A stretch of DNA of 64,000 bases from an uncultured Spartobacteria bacterium (GTDB lineage Bacteria > Verrucomicrobiota > Verrucomicrobiia > Chthoniobacterales > Chthoniobacteraceae), in NCBI GenBank assembly GCA_903901425.1, contig CAIURC010000214.1, positions 1 through 64,000 of the forward strand, read 5' to 3'. Below the pieces are notes generated by a model. The model had not been told where the DNA came from. It did no database searches and saw only the letters and a list, made by a program, of their open reading frames with translations. This document shows, one piece after another, positions 8,369-17,816 of this stretch; positions within the stretch are counted from its first letter, which is position 1, and each line of letters opens with the position of its first letter. The position numbers and the translations under genes were made by a program.

Positions 8369-10006
8369 TTACATCAGGTTCGCCGCCACCTCGGCCATCT
8401 CGCTCCGTTCGCCCTTGAACAGGTTCACATGGGCCATGAACGGCTGCCCTTGGAGCCGGCTCCGAGTGTAGACCAGACCGTTGGTATGGGCGTCCACGTA
8501 GGGATTATCGATCTGCGCAAGGTCGCCGATCATGACAATCTTGCTCCCCTTGCCCATCCGGGTCACCAGCGTCTTGGCCTCGTGCGGTGTCAGTTGCTGG
8601 GCCTCGTCCACGATGAAAATTGCACGGGGTAGGGAACGACCACGGATGTGCGCAATCGCCTCAATCTCCAGCAACCCTGCCTCCATCAACGGCACATACG
8701 GCCGGGGCGCACCTTTTCCTCCTCCCATCGGCTGCTGCGACTGACGCGCCGCCACCTCCTCCGTCTGCACAGGGGACTTCCGGGCACTCTGCTTTTTGTG
8801 GTCGAACTGTTCGGGTTTTCGCGGCCTCGCCAGGAGCATCTCCAGCGCATCATAGGCCGGTTGCACCCAGGGCTGCATCTTCTCCTCCATGCGGCCCGGG
8901 AGAAAACCGATGTCGCGTCCGGTGGGCATGATGACACGGGTGATCAGCATCTTTTCGTACTCCCCCTTCTGGACCTGCTCCAGTGCGGCGCCAACGGACA
9001 GCAGAGTCTTCCCGGTGCCCGCCTTGCCGTAAACCGTCACGAGCGAGATCTCGGGATCATAAAGCGCATCCAAAAGGAACCGCTGACCGAGGTTGGCGGC
9101 CTGAAGGGTGCGCCCGCCGCGGATGGAGATGTGGTCGTTGGTCAGACGCCGGAACTCGCCGCGTCCGACATGCCGGGCCGGGACCCCATGGGAATGTTCC
9201 TCGGAGTTCCGGAGCAGGACGTATTGGTTGGGGAGAAAATGGGCGGCCTCGGGAAGAACGATCTGCTGCTGACTGGCAAATGCCTGGAGCGTGTACCCGG
9301 GGATGTCGAATGCCTCGAACTCCTCGGCAGCCCCGAGCCGCTGGGTGCGTCGGATGTCGCCATCCTCGACGCGGTCCGTCCGGTAGTCCTGCGCCTCAAG
9401 CCCAAGGGTCCGGGCCTTGAGCTGCATGTTGATATCCTTGGTCACCAGGATCGTTGGAGAAGTCTGGGTATCGGCAAGGTACACCGCGCTGGCCAGAATC
9501 CGGTTGTCCTTCACCGACATGTCCGGAAAGAGCGCGCGGACCATTTTAAACCGGGTGGATTCGTTGAGCAGTTGCCAGCCGTGCTCATCAAACTTCACAT
9601 GCGGATTGATGCACACATGCAGTTCGCCGCGGTTCTCAAGTTTGACCCCGTGCTTCATCTGCTCGATGGAGCCAAACCGCTCGTTCAGACGGCGGTGCAC
9701 CTCACGGGCATTCGCCCCGCGCGTCGTGGATTCCGACTTGAACCGGTCGAGTTCCTCCAAGACCTCCACCGGAATCCAAACCACGTGCTCCTCAAACTGG
9801 AACATGGCCTGCGGGTCATGCAGCAGCACGTTGGTGTCCAGCACGTAGTTTTTGAGGAAAGCGGGCGTCACCAGCTTTTTCTGCTTCTTTCCAGAAACCG
9901 CGCCGCCTTCAGGCGGATCCGATTTTCTCCGGGGCTCGGGACCGGATTGCTTCGGGGTGGACGCCGGGCGAGCCGGCACAGGGGCGGAGAAACGAGGGGC
10001 CTTCAC
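8369..10006 (-). CDS. PhoH-family ATPase with N-terminal PIN domain (PhoH2/YlaK type)
   Basis: This 545-residue protein fuses a PIN ribonuclease domain (about residues 50-200; YVLDTNVLLHD supplies the first catalytic aspartate) to a PhoH ATPase domain (about 305-540). The ATPase has Walker A GKAGTGKT and Walker B FIVDEAQQLTP followed by GDLAQID. Characterised PhoH2 proteins from mycobacteria are sequence-specific RNA helicase/ribonucleases. The charged linker before the PIN domain looks disordered. An Arg/Gln-rich insert sits inside the ATPase region near residue 420. The start is GTG at 10006. The partner downstream is a SUI1-family factor rather than the PhoAT antitoxin reported for some PhoH2 loci; no antitoxin-like gene is visible. 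Confidence 0.9.
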   Translation of the reverse strand: MKAPRFSAPVPARPASTPKQSGPEPRRKSDPPEGGAVSGKKQKKLVTPAFLKNYVLDTNVLLHDPQAMFQFEEHVVWIPVEVLEELDRFKSESTTRGANAREVHRRLNERFGSIEQMKHGVKLENRGELHVCINPHVKFDEHGWQLLNESTRFKMVRALFPDMSVKDNRILASAVYLADTQTSPTILVTKDINMQLKARTLGLEAQDYRTDRVEDGDIRRTQRLGAAEEFEAFDIPGYTLQAFASQQQIVLPEAAHFLPNQYVLLRNSEEHSHGVPARHVGRGEFRRLTNDHISIRGGRTLQAANLGQRFLLDALYDPEISLVTVYGKAGTGKTLLSVGAALEQVQKGEYEKMLITRVIMPTGRDIGFLPGRMEEKMQPWVQPAYDALEMLLARPRKPEQFDHKKQSARKSPVQTEEVAARQSQQPMGGGKGAPRPYVPLMEAGLLEIEAIAHIRGRSLPRAIFIVDEAQQLTPHEAKTLVTRMGKGSKIVMIGDLAQIDNPYVDAHTNGLVYTRSRLQGQPFMAHVNLFKGERSEMAEVAANLM

Positions 10007-10164
10007 TCCCCATCACTACCGCATTTTCCGTGCTCAGCGTCCAGCCCTGAGCCGTTGAACGCACCCATTTTTTTAGGATCAATCGCAGGGCCCCGGGTTT
10101 GTCTGAATTTCACCTTTCCGCATTTGCGCAGGCCGCCAGCCTCCGCTTAACTTCCGGGCCAGCT

Positions 10165-11085
10165 ATGGAAAAAATGATCATTGTCGGGACGGGTTGTGCG
10201 GGACTCACTGCGGCCATCTACGCCGCCCGGGCCAACTTTTCGCCTCTGGTTCTTGAAGGCCACGAACCCGGCGGCCAGCTCAGCACCACGACGTTGGTCG
10301 AGAACTTCCCGGGCTTTAAAGAGGGCATCGACGGCCCCGAACTGATCATGACCATGAAAGCCCAGGCCGAACGCTTTGGGGCGCGCTTCCAGTACAGCAC
10401 CGTCACGGAGTTTGAGGCCGCAAACGGACACGTCCGGGTCAAGCTCGACGATCAGTGGGTGGAGACCCAAACGCTGATCGTTGCCAGCGGCGCCTCCGCC
10501 CGCTGGCTGGGGCTCCCCCGCGAAAAAGAACTCGTCGGACACGGCCTCACCTCCTGCGCCACCTGCGATGGCGCGTTTTACCGCGACGTGCCCGTCTGCG
10601 TGGTTGGCGGCGGCGATTCGGCCTGCGAGGAAGCCTCTTTCCTCACCCGGTTCGCTTCCAAGGTGTATTTGATCCACCGGCGCGACACCCTGCGCGCCTC
10701 GAAAATCATGGCAGACCGCGCGCTTGCCAACCCCAAGATTGAAATGGTCTGGGACTCCGCACCGGTGGAGTATCTGACCGACGACCAGGGCGAAATGCGC
10801 GGGATCAAGCTCCGGAACCTCAAGTCGGGTTCGGAAAGCGAACTGGAGGTCAAATGTGTGTTTGTGGCCATTGGCCATGTCCCCAACACGGCCCCGTTCA
10901 AGGGCAAGCTGGACATGGACGAGAACGGGTACTTGATCCAGCACAAGGGCACCCAGACCAATGTGCCCGGCGTGTTTGCCGCAGGGGATGTTGCCGATCA
11001 CGTTTACCGTCAGGCCATCACCGCCGCCGGACAGGGCTGCGCCTCCGCTCTGGACGCGGAACGCTACCTCTCCCACCACGCCTAA
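10165..11085 (+). CDS. trxB: Thioredoxin-disulfide reductase
   Basis: This is the NADPH- and FAD-dependent flavoenzyme that reduces thioredoxin in the cytoplasm. The FAD-binding loop is VGTGCAG at residues 7-13, then the usual YAARAN. The redox pair is CATC at 131-134 followed by DGAFYR. The NADPH-binding GGGDSACEEA lies near 150. The C-terminal FAAGDVAD and the segment after it close the FAD site. The length (306 aa) is standard. ATG at 10165 is chosen because it places the FAD loop at the N-terminus; an upstream in-frame ATG at 10099 would add 22 residues. A cysteine replaces the usual proline in the GSGPAG loop. It is convergent with the LysR gene. Confidence 0.93.
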   Translation: MEKMIIVGTGCAGLTAAIYAARANFSPLVLEGHEPGGQLSTTTLVENFPGFKEGIDGPELIMTMKAQAERFGARFQYSTVTEFEAANGHVRVKLDDQWVETQTLIVASGASARWLGLPREKELVGHGLTSCATCDGAFYRDVPVCVVGGGDSACEEASFLTRFASKVYLIHRRDTLRASKIMADRALANPKIEMVWDSAPVEYLTDDQGEMRGIKLRNLKSGSESELEVKCVFVAIGHVPNTAPFKGKLDMDENGYLIQHKGTQTNVPGVFAAGDVADHVYRQAITAAGQGCASALDAERYLSHHA

Positions 11086-11121
11086 AAAGCGTCCGGGAGA
11101 TCATTGAGCGCAGCGCCCTTT

Positions 11122-12024
11122 TCAGCGTCTGGATCTCTTGTCCATGACGCCCTCACCCAGTGCGGCGAAAAGCAGGCGCTGAAACTCCATTCCCTCGGCG
11201 GGCAACTGTGCGCCGGACCGGCAGAGCAAAGCGACCTCCCGCTTGACGCCCGGCCCGCTCAAACCCACGACCCGGCAGCCCTCCGCCACCCGGCCGAGGG
11301 CGAGCCGGGGCAGAAGGGCCACGCCCAAACCCGCCGCCACCAAGGACCGGATCGTTTCCAATTCCCCAGTCTCACAAGCCACCCGCGGTTCGAACCCCGC
11401 CAGACGACACGCGCTTTCGACCACCTCCCGGACCCGGCCCCGGTAGAAAATGAAACTCTCGTCGGCCAGACTCGCCAGCGGCACGCTGCGTTTCCGGGCC
11501 AAAGTGTGAACCGCAGGCACCAGCAGCAGGAACGGTTCTGAAAACAGGGGCGACTGGACGCATTTGCCGCTCCCCGCGGGCAACTGGACCACCCCGAGCT
11601 GGACCCTGCCTTCCTCCACCCAGCTCCCCACCTGTTCGCTGGTTCCCTCCAACAAACACAAATCCACTCCCGGATGCCGGACACGAAATCCAGCCACCAC
11701 ATCGGGAAACAGGCACGCGCTGACCGACGGGATCGATCCGACCGCGAGTTGGCCCCTGCGGATTTTCAGCAAGCCGGCCACGGCACGGCGCGCCACCTCC
11801 GCCTGGCCCAGCAGGATCTCCGCATGGGAGCGCAGCATCTCGCCAGCGGGCGTCAGCGTGCTCTCCCGCCGGCCCCTGACAAAAAGCGGGCCTCCCATTT
11901 CCTCCTCGAGTTTGCGCACCTGTTCGCTCAACGCAGCCTGCGCGAGATGCAAGCGCGCCGCGGCCCGGGTGAAGTTCCGTTGGCGGGCAACTTCAAGGAA
12001 GTACTCGAGCTGGTAGAGTTCCAT
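11122..12024 (-). CDS. LysR-family transcriptional regulator
   Basis: This 300-residue LysR-type regulator has an N-terminal winged HTH (residues 1-60; MELYQLEYFLEVARQRNFTRAA, with AALSEQVRKLE as the recognition helix) and a C-terminal effector-binding domain (about 90-295). It is divergent from the DapA-like aldolase gene, with 70 bases between the start codons, which is the classic arrangement for LysR control of a neighbouring metabolic gene. The effector is not identifiable. The sequence is close in style to the CynR/OxyR group, but no redox cysteine pair is evident. Confidence 0.9.
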   Translation of the reverse strand: MELYQLEYFLEVARQRNFTRAAARLHLAQAALSEQVRKLEEEMGGPLFVRGRRESTLTPAGEMLRSHAEILLGQAEVARRAVAGLLKIRRGQLAVGSIPSVSACLFPDVVAGFRVRHPGVDLCLLEGTSEQVGSWVEEGRVQLGVVQLPAGSGKCVQSPLFSEPFLLLVPAVHTLARKRSVPLASLADESFIFYRGRVREVVESACRLAGFEPRVACETGELETIRSLVAAGLGVALLPRLALGRVAEGCRVVGLSGPGVKREVALLCRSGAQLPAEGMEFQRLLFAALGEGVMDKRSRR

Positions 12025-12094
12025 CGGTTTTTCCGCTTATATTCCACTGAAAGTCCTGTTTTTCCATCCCAGTTTTCGGGTGCATGATCCTTCC

Positions 12095-13231
12095 ATGGCC
12101 AAAACCGAACTGATCCGCGCCCCCGAAGCCCTCACCCCGCTCACGCCATGGACAGACACCCACTGGGCGCATGTCAGCGAGGAGTCGTTGGCCGACCACT
12201 CCAGCAAACCCCGGCTCTGCTCCGCAGCCCTGCTGCCGTTCAAAGACGCCAAACCGGACTGGGAGGGGTTTGCCCGCAGCATCCGCTGGATGCTTGAAGC
12301 CGCCGCGCGTTACGGCGTGGAGCTGGTGCCCGTTCTCAATGCCGACACCGGCTACATCTTTCAACTCGATGCCCCCCTCTATGCCGAGGTGCTCCAGAGA
12401 TTCCGCGCAGAGTTTCCAGACACGCGCTTCATCGCGGGGGTCACCGCGCGCGGCGCCGAGGCCGACTCTGGCTTCCGCGCGGAACGCTACCGACCGCTGC
12501 TCGACATCGTTCAGAGCCATGAGAACTGCGAAGTCATGCTCATGACCTCCCGGCATCTGGATGGGCTTGCCCCAGAAAAACGCAGGGATGGCTACTACGA
12601 GATTGCCGAATGGCTGGTGCGCCCAGGGATCGTCCACGCTCTGGAACCGTCCTTTGTGCCATGGGCCACACCTTTCAGCCCATGGCTCCTGCTCCAACTC
12701 GCCAAGCACCCGAAGTTTGTGGCTGGAAAAATCAGCACCTTGGACGAGCCGCATTTTCTCTACTGGACCGCGATGTGCCGCGACCTTGGACTGGATTTCC
12801 AGCCTCACAGTGGGGACGACTTTGGGATCCCCACCGCGATTCGGATGGGGATGCCGCTGCTGATCGGAGCAGCCAGCAGTGCTGCCCCGCTGATCTGCGC
12901 TGCCAAGGACCTGTGGCTGGACGATTCCTCGCCGAACAAACGTTTCCGGACGGAGTCCGGCGGCGGGTTTGACACCCGCGTCTACAAACTTTTTGAAGCC
13001 ATCCAGTCCATGGAGGACCAGGTGTTCCGCCTCGACTCCCACGGCAGCGCGTCCGCCTACAAGCACAGCACTGCCCATGTGCTCCACCTGCTGGGACTCA
13101 TCGCCGCCACCGAAACGCACCCGGATTGTGTCGACCGCCGAGGACCGGACGAATCTGAGCGGATGCGCGAGGCCCTGCAACGCCCGTTCCGGGTCGCGGC
13201 GCGGCTTGGAATCCCGTTTGCCCCGAATTGA
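12095..13231 (+). CDS. DapA/NanA-like class I aldolase (dihydrodipicolinate synthase family)
   Basis: This 378-residue protein looks like a TIM-barrel lyase of the dihydrodipicolinate synthase superfamily. The candidate Schiff-base lysine is in FVAGKIST (near residue 212). The preceding strands carry VPVLNADTGY and RFIAGVTARG, which correspond to the barrel strands of the family. It is about 80 residues longer than DapA itself. That, and the lack of a clear GTTGE motif, make it more likely a sugar-acid or pyruvate-aldolase relative than true DapA. It is divergent from a LysR regulator that probably controls it. ATG at 12095 is chosen; ATG at 12080 is possible. The reaction is not determined. 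Confidence 0.6.
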   Translation: MAKTELIRAPEALTPLTPWTDTHWAHVSEESLADHSSKPRLCSAALLPFKDAKPDWEGFARSIRWMLEAAARYGVELVPVLNADTGYIFQLDAPLYAEVLQRFRAEFPDTRFIAGVTARGAEADSGFRAERYRPLLDIVQSHENCEVMLMTSRHLDGLAPEKRRDGYYEIAEWLVRPGIVHALEPSFVPWATPFSPWLLLQLAKHPKFVAGKISTLDEPHFLYWTAMCRDLGLDFQPHSGDDFGIPTAIRMGMPLLIGAASSAAPLICAAKDLWLDDSSPNKRFRTESGGGFDTRVYKLFEAIQSMEDQVFRLDSHGSASAYKHSTAHVLHLLGLIAATETHPDCVDRRGPDESERMREALQRPFRVAARLGIPFAPN

Positions 13232-13285
13232 GGCGCGGTTGGCAGCGGCAAGGCGCCGCTCAGTCCCCGGGGGGACACCGTCATT

Positions 13286-14341
13286 TTACTGCTCGGCTTG
13301 AGCAGACTGGGAATCGCATTTGCCGAACAACGCCTGTTCCAGGCGCTTAAGCCGTTCGCCGAGTTTGGGCAAGCGGCGGACCCACGCGTTGAGTTCCTTT
13401 GCCTCCCGCATGGGCAGCGCGGGTGTCCCCCAAACCACCTCCTTGGGAGCAACCCCCTTGCTCACCCCGGACTGGGCTGCAATCACCGCACCGTCCCCGA
13501 TTTCGATGTGGCCCACGATCCCGCTCTGGCCGGCCACTGTCACGTAGTTACCCAGCTTCGTACTGCCCGAAATTCCGGCCTGCGAGACCAGCAGACAATG
13601 CTTGCCCACGGTCACGTTGTGGGCGATCTGGACCAAATTATCGATTTTGGTTCCCTCTCCGATCCAAGTCCTTCCGAACCGGGCACGGTCCACAGTCGTG
13701 TTCGCCCCGATCTCAACGTCGTTGTCGACCTGCACGATTCCGGTCTGCGGAATCTTGACGTGACGCCCGCCGGAAAATTCGAATCCGAATCCATCGCTGC
13801 CGAGCACCACACCGCTGTGAAGAATCACGCGGTCACCCACGCGGCATCCGTGTCCCACGGTGACCCTGGGAGCAAACTGGCAACCGCTCCCCACCACGGC
13901 GTCTCTGCCAATGTGCCCATGAGCGCCCACCACCGTTCCCGCGCCGATTTTTGCCCCGTCCTCCACCACCACATAGGGCTGCAAGCTCACGCCTTCGCCC
14001 AGCTCCACCCCGGCACCCAAGACCACCGTAGGATGGACTCCGGGAGCGTAGGTCACCGGTTCCGGAGCAAACCGTGCCACGACCTTTGAGAAAGCCAGGG
14101 ACGGATTTTCAACCCGCACCACATCCGGAGGGACAGGCTCGGCAAAGTCCAACGGCACCAGCACAGCCGAACCGAGGCACTTTTTAAGGGCGGGAAGATA
14201 GCGTGGATTGCCGAAGAACGTGATGTCGCCCTCCGCCGCCTCGGCCAGCGCTGCAACGCCACGGATGACCCGAGCGGGGTCGGCCGCCGGATCGAGTTGG
14301 CCCGAAACGAGGTCGGCGAGTTCCCTGAGACTTAGCTCCAC
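13286..14341 (-). CDS. lpxD: UDP-3-O-acylglucosamine N-acyltransferase
   Basis: LpxD adds the second acyl chain to UDP-3-O-acyl-glucosamine in lipid A synthesis. The protein (351 aa) has the N-terminal uridine-binding domain (about 1-100; RGVAALAEAAEGDITFFGNPRYLPAL is the signature region) and a left-handed beta-helix of hexapeptide repeats (about 105-310). The catalytic histidine region is GHIGRD and VTVGHGCRVGD. A C-terminal amphipathic helix follows. It is the last gene of bamA-ompH-lpxD, starting 5 bases after the ompH stop. It shows that this organism makes lipid A. The fabZ and lpxA genes that often follow are not present here. Confidence 0.95.
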   Translation of the reverse strand: MELSLRELADLVSGQLDPAADPARVIRGVAALAEAAEGDITFFGNPRYLPALKKCLGSAVLVPLDFAEPVPPDVVRVENPSLAFSKVVARFAPEPVTYAPGVHPTVVLGAGVELGEGVSLQPYVVVEDGAKIGAGTVVGAHGHIGRDAVVGSGCQFAPRVTVGHGCRVGDRVILHSGVVLGSDGFGFEFSGGRHVKIPQTGIVQVDNDVEIGANTTVDRARFGRTWIGEGTKIDNLVQIAHNVTVGKHCLLVSQAGISGSTKLGNYVTVAGQSGIVGHIEIGDGAVIAAQSGVSKGVAPKEVVWGTPALPMREAKELNAWVRRLPKLGERLKRLEQALFGKCDSQSAQAEQ

Positions 14342-14346
14342 GACCC

Positions 14347-14997
14347 TTACTTCTTCTTGGGTTTGGTGGCAGGTTCGTCCTTGGAGACGGATTCGGCCTT
14401 GGCCGCGACTTCTTCCTTGGGCTTGCTCTTGTTCAGAATGGCGATCACCTCGTCGGTGAAGTCGAAGTCCTTGTTCGCGTAAAGGATGACAGGCGAACCG
14501 ATAGCCACGCCTCCAGCCGACTTGTCCAAGACGAGTTGGTAGTTTTCGTTCTTCACCTTTTCGTCCACCACCTTCATCACGTCCCCGAACATCTCCTTCA
14601 GCAGGGCCGCCTTGCGGGTGTTCAACTCGTTGCGAAACTTGGCTTCCTCGGTCTGGATCTCGGAGTCCAGAGTCTTCAGATCCGCAATCTTTTCGTCGCG
14701 CAGTTTGCTTTTGGTCTGCTTGGCGTCCCGGCTCAACTCGGGTTTGTCGATCTCCACATTGAGCTTCCCGATTTCGGTGATCGCAGACTGCCGTGTCGCC
14801 ACCTTGTCGCTGAACTTGCTCTGGGCAGCCTTGAGGGAACGCTCCAGTTCCTGATTGCCCTGCTCAAACTTGTAGTAGGACTTCAGAGCCCTCTGCACAT
14901 CCACCGTGCCCACCTTCAAGGTCTGCCCGGAGGCGGCACCGGAAAGGGCAAACAGGGCTGACAATGCAAATAAAACGGATTTTACTTTTGTTTTCAT
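14347..14997 (-). CDS. OmpH/Skp-family periplasmic chaperone
   Basis: This 216-residue exported protein is a Skp (OmpH) homologue that holds unfolded outer-membrane proteins in the periplasm. A signal peptide covers about residues 1-24 (LFALSALFALSGAASGQ). The body is a long charged helical hairpin with many Lys, Glu and Gln, ending in a beta segment LDKSAGGVAIGSPVILYANKDFDFT-like region that contributes to the trimer core. The C-terminus is a lysine-rich tail. It sits between bamA and lpxD, its conserved place in Gram-negative genomes. Confidence 0.92.
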   Translation of the reverse strand: MKTKVKSVLFALSALFALSGAASGQTLKVGTVDVQRALKSYYKFEQGNQELERSLKAAQSKFSDKVATRQSAITEIGKLNVEIDKPELSRDAKQTKSKLRDEKIADLKTLDSEIQTEEAKFRNELNTRKAALLKEMFGDVMKVVDEKVKNENYQLVLDKSAGGVAIGSPVILYANKDFDFTDEVIAILNKSKPKEEVAAKAESVSKDEPATKPKKK

Positions 14998-15042
14998 ACG
15001 TCAAATGGACTGGGGCCGGGGCAGGTCCGGGCCCCTGCGGCT

Positions 15043-17349
15043 TCAGAACTGGTAGCCGATGTTGAACTGGAACCGGCCGCCAGAATTGTTGAACGGGTCG
15101 GTCTGGACCGGAATCCCGTAATCGATCCGCACAGGGCCAATGGGCAATTCCAGCCGGACACCGATCCCGATGTCGCTATTGAGGTCGCCATTGTAGGAGT
15201 AGCTTCCCTTTCCCACCATGCCGACGTCGTAAAAGAGCGCCCCGCGCACTTTGTCGATGACCGGGAAAGTGTACTCGATGGTTGCCCGGGCCAGGCTCAA
15301 GCCCCCGATGGGTTGGCCGTCATCATCCTTGGGACCCACGTCACGGAACCGGAATCCGCGCAGGTTGTTGGCGCCCCCAAGATAAAGCCGGTCAAAGATC
15401 GGGACCCGGTCTCCGCCGGCCCACGTGGTGACGTTGCCAATCTCGGCGTTGATGGTGAGGATGGTGTCCCACTTGAAATTGAAGTACTTGGCCCCCTCCA
15501 AGGAGAACCCATAAATGTCCGTTTTACCTGCCAGCGGACCGCCTGCAACAAATGCTTGGAAATCCACGCGTTCGCCCTTGCGGGTGAGAAAGACAGAATC
15601 CCGCGTGTCGTAGGTCAGGCCGGAGTAGATCTGGCTCTTGACCCGGTCCCCTTCCTCCTCCCGGATCTGTTTGGACACGCCCGGATCCAGATCAAAAATC
15701 CCAATGTTCTCGATGCGGTACCCCACGCGCGCGGAGAGAAAATCGTTGAGCGCCTTGCGCGAGTTCAGATCAAAACCGTAGCGCCGCTCGTTGTAGACGG
15801 TACTCACGAAGGACGCCTCTCGGTAGAACAACTCGCCCCCAAGGGACACCCGGTAGTCCATGAAGTAGGGCTCCGTCAGCGAAATGACAAAGTCCTTTCG
15901 CCGGGTCCCGTACTGGGTCCGGATCCGGAACCGCTGACCGCCACCGGTGAAGTTGGGCCAGTTGAAAAGATCGAAGTTGCTCTGGCTGATTTCAGCAAAC
16001 CCCAAGAGGCTGTCGATGGAACTAAAGCCGGCGCCGAACATCAGGTTCCCCGTCCGCTTTTCCTCGACGGTGACATTCACGTCTTTGCGGCCCGGCACGA
16101 GGGTATCGCCCGGGAAAATGTCGACCTTGGAAAAGTAGTTGAGGTTTTGGAGCCGCTGCTTGCTGGCATCCACCCGGACGGTGTTGTAGATGTCCCCGGG
16201 TTGCACGGCCATTTCCCGGCGGATAACTTTGTCCTTGGTGCGGACGTTGCCGGTGATGTTGACGTGCTGGACGTAGTTCTGTGCGCCCTCCTCGACTTGG
16301 AAAGCCACGTCGATGACGCCCTCGCCGCTGAGGGTGGTGTCCGCAATGGCCTGGAGGTCCACGTACCCCTTGATCCCGTAGAGATCCTGAATGCCTTTGA
16401 TGTCGGCACGCACCTTCTGCGGAGAATAGATGGCCCCTTCCTGAACCTTGGCCTTGGCAGCCAGTTCATCGGCCGTGATCACCCGTGCACCGGCGTAGGT
16501 CACCTTGCCCACCCGGTACTGCCGGCCCTCGCGCAGTTCAAAAACCACCTCTGCCTCGCTGCCGGACCGCTCCACCCGGGCCGGGGCAACCTCCACGTCC
16601 ACATAGCCCCGGTCCTGGTACAACTCGCGGATGGCGATTGCGTCCTGCTCCAACTGGTCCGCATTCACACGCCCACTCTTGGTCAGGAAACTGAGCATGT
16701 TCTTGGGCTTGGTCTTCACCGCCTTGCGCAAGTCGCCCGTGGAAACTGCCGAGTTGCCCTCAAACCGGACCGCGCGGATTTCGACCTTGTCCCCTTCCTG
16801 CACCTCGAATGAAACCGAGGCGGTTCCAGCTGCCTCGTCGGACTGAATCCGGGTACGCACCTCGACCTCGGTGAAGCCCTTGCCCGCGTAGTAATCCAGA
16901 ACCTTCTGACGGTCGGCTTCAATGCTCGCTTCGTTGAGCACATCGCCCGGCTTGGTGCCGATCTCCTTGCGGATCCGGCCCTCCTTGAGCTTCTGAACCC
17001 CGCTCAGCAGCACCTCCCCCACCTTCGCCTTGGCCTGCAGCACCACGATGACCTTCACCCCGTCCGGACGGCGCTCCCCGTAGATGCGGACATTGTTGAC
17101 GTTGCCCGTCGCGTACAGGTTGCGGATGTCGTCCTCCACCACGCGCTCGTCGTACTTTTTGCCCACGCGGGTCTGCATGTTGGCCAGGACCTTCTCCCGG
17201 GCCAGAGACGCGCCCCCCACAAACTGAACCTCCACGTCCTGAACCATCGGCGCCTCGGGTTCCTGGGCAAGAACCGTCCACTGGACTGCGGCGGCGAGGG
17301 ATAGGGCCAGAACTTTGCGGGCTTTGCTGCGGGCTCTGCTTTTGCTCAT
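15043..17349 (-). CDS. bamA: Outer membrane protein assembly factor BamA
   Basis: BamA is the Omp85-family insertase of the outer membrane. The protein (768 aa) has a signal peptide (about 1-29), five POTRA domains (about 35-430; recurring patterns such as GEVLLSGVQKLKEGRIRKEIGTKPGD), and a C-terminal 16-strand barrel (about 440-768). The barrel contains the conserved FRDVG in the LRGFRFRDVGP loop. The last residue is Phe in FQFNIGYQF, the expected outer-membrane beta-signal. It is the first gene of bamA-ompH-lpxD, 45 bases ahead of ompH. No other BAM lipoprotein is visible here. Confidence 0.96.
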   Translation of the reverse strand: MSKSRARSKARKVLALSLAAAVQWTVLAQEPEAPMVQDVEVQFVGGASLAREKVLANMQTRVGKKYDERVVEDDIRNLYATGNVNNVRIYGERRPDGVKVIVVLQAKAKVGEVLLSGVQKLKEGRIRKEIGTKPGDVLNEASIEADRQKVLDYYAGKGFTEVEVRTRIQSDEAAGTASVSFEVQEGDKVEIRAVRFEGNSAVSTGDLRKAVKTKPKNMLSFLTKSGRVNADQLEQDAIAIRELYQDRGYVDVEVAPARVERSGSEAEVVFELREGRQYRVGKVTYAGARVITADELAAKAKVQEGAIYSPQKVRADIKGIQDLYGIKGYVDLQAIADTTLSGEGVIDVAFQVEEGAQNYVQHVNITGNVRTKDKVIRREMAVQPGDIYNTVRVDASKQRLQNLNYFSKVDIFPGDTLVPGRKDVNVTVEEKRTGNLMFGAGFSSIDSLLGFAEISQSNFDLFNWPNFTGGGQRFRIRTQYGTRRKDFVISLTEPYFMDYRVSLGGELFYREASFVSTVYNERRYGFDLNSRKALNDFLSARVGYRIENIGIFDLDPGVSKQIREEEGDRVKSQIYSGLTYDTRDSVFLTRKGERVDFQAFVAGGPLAGKTDIYGFSLEGAKYFNFKWDTILTINAEIGNVTTWAGGDRVPIFDRLYLGGANNLRGFRFRDVGPKDDDGQPIGGLSLARATIEYTFPVIDKVRGALFYDVGMVGKGSYSYNGDLNSDIGIGVRLELPIGPVRIDYGIPVQTDPFNNSGGRFQFNIGYQF

Positions 17350-17493
17350 GAAAGAAAACGGGTTAGCCCTGAAAACGTTCTCTCCAAGGCAAAGGGCGGA
17401 TTACAAGGCCGCACCTTTGGGAGGTCAAGAAGGGTTTTCCCGCCCAGTTCCCTCCTGTAGCCCTGTTTTAATGCAAAATCCCCGGGGGCGCGG

Positions 17494-17766
17494 TCAGTCG
17501 TACAGAGGCACTTCGCCGCCGGCATCTTGAATCATCTGCTCGACCGCAGCCACGTCCTCCCAGGCAAGGTGCTTCCTCTGGTACTTGCGCCACAGCACGT
17601 CATGCAGAACCAACAGGTCCTCAAGTTCCGGCACATCATGGTAGGTCCAGACCGCGTCCCCGTTGCACTTGGACTGCAACCGCCATTTCTTGCCAAATTT
17701 CCCGGCTCGCACCTCTCTTTTGCGGCCGTCCTCTGTCTTGGTCTTCCAAACGTGGCAGTTTCTCAT
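17494..17766 (-). CDS. Small conserved-type hypothetical protein
   Basis: This 90-residue basic protein is not recognised. It is rich in Lys, Arg and Trp (KFGKKWRLQSKCNGDAVW near the N-terminus) with an acidic helical C-terminal half (YHDVPELEDLL, WEDVAAVEQMIQDAG). It has no signal peptide and no membrane helix. The ATG at 17766 and compact, non-repetitive composition support a real gene. It is divergent from the CPBP protease gene with 50 bases between starts, and lies 144 bases upstream of bamA on the same strand. The mixed aromatic and charged content would suit a small nucleic-acid-binding or adaptor protein, but nothing shows this. Confidence 0.6.
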   Translation of the reverse strand: MRNCHVWKTKTEDGRKREVRAGKFGKKWRLQSKCNGDAVWTYHDVPELEDLLVLHDVLWRKYQRKHLAWEDVAAVEQMIQDAGGEVPLYD

Positions 17767-17816
17767 TTTATTCTCGATGCGGGTTTCGCCCCAAACGCTT
17801 TTACTACCACGTTTCC

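Noticed and set aside
13232-13285. Hairpins (AGCGGC/GCCGCT and GTCCCC/GGGGAC) between convergent genes as a bidirectional terminator
   Set aside because: The stems are short and not followed by a T-run; support is too weak.
15313-16812. 499-codon plus-strand frame opposite bamA
   Set aside because: Antisense to a confident bamA; His/Pro/Gly-rich composition is that of a shadow frame.
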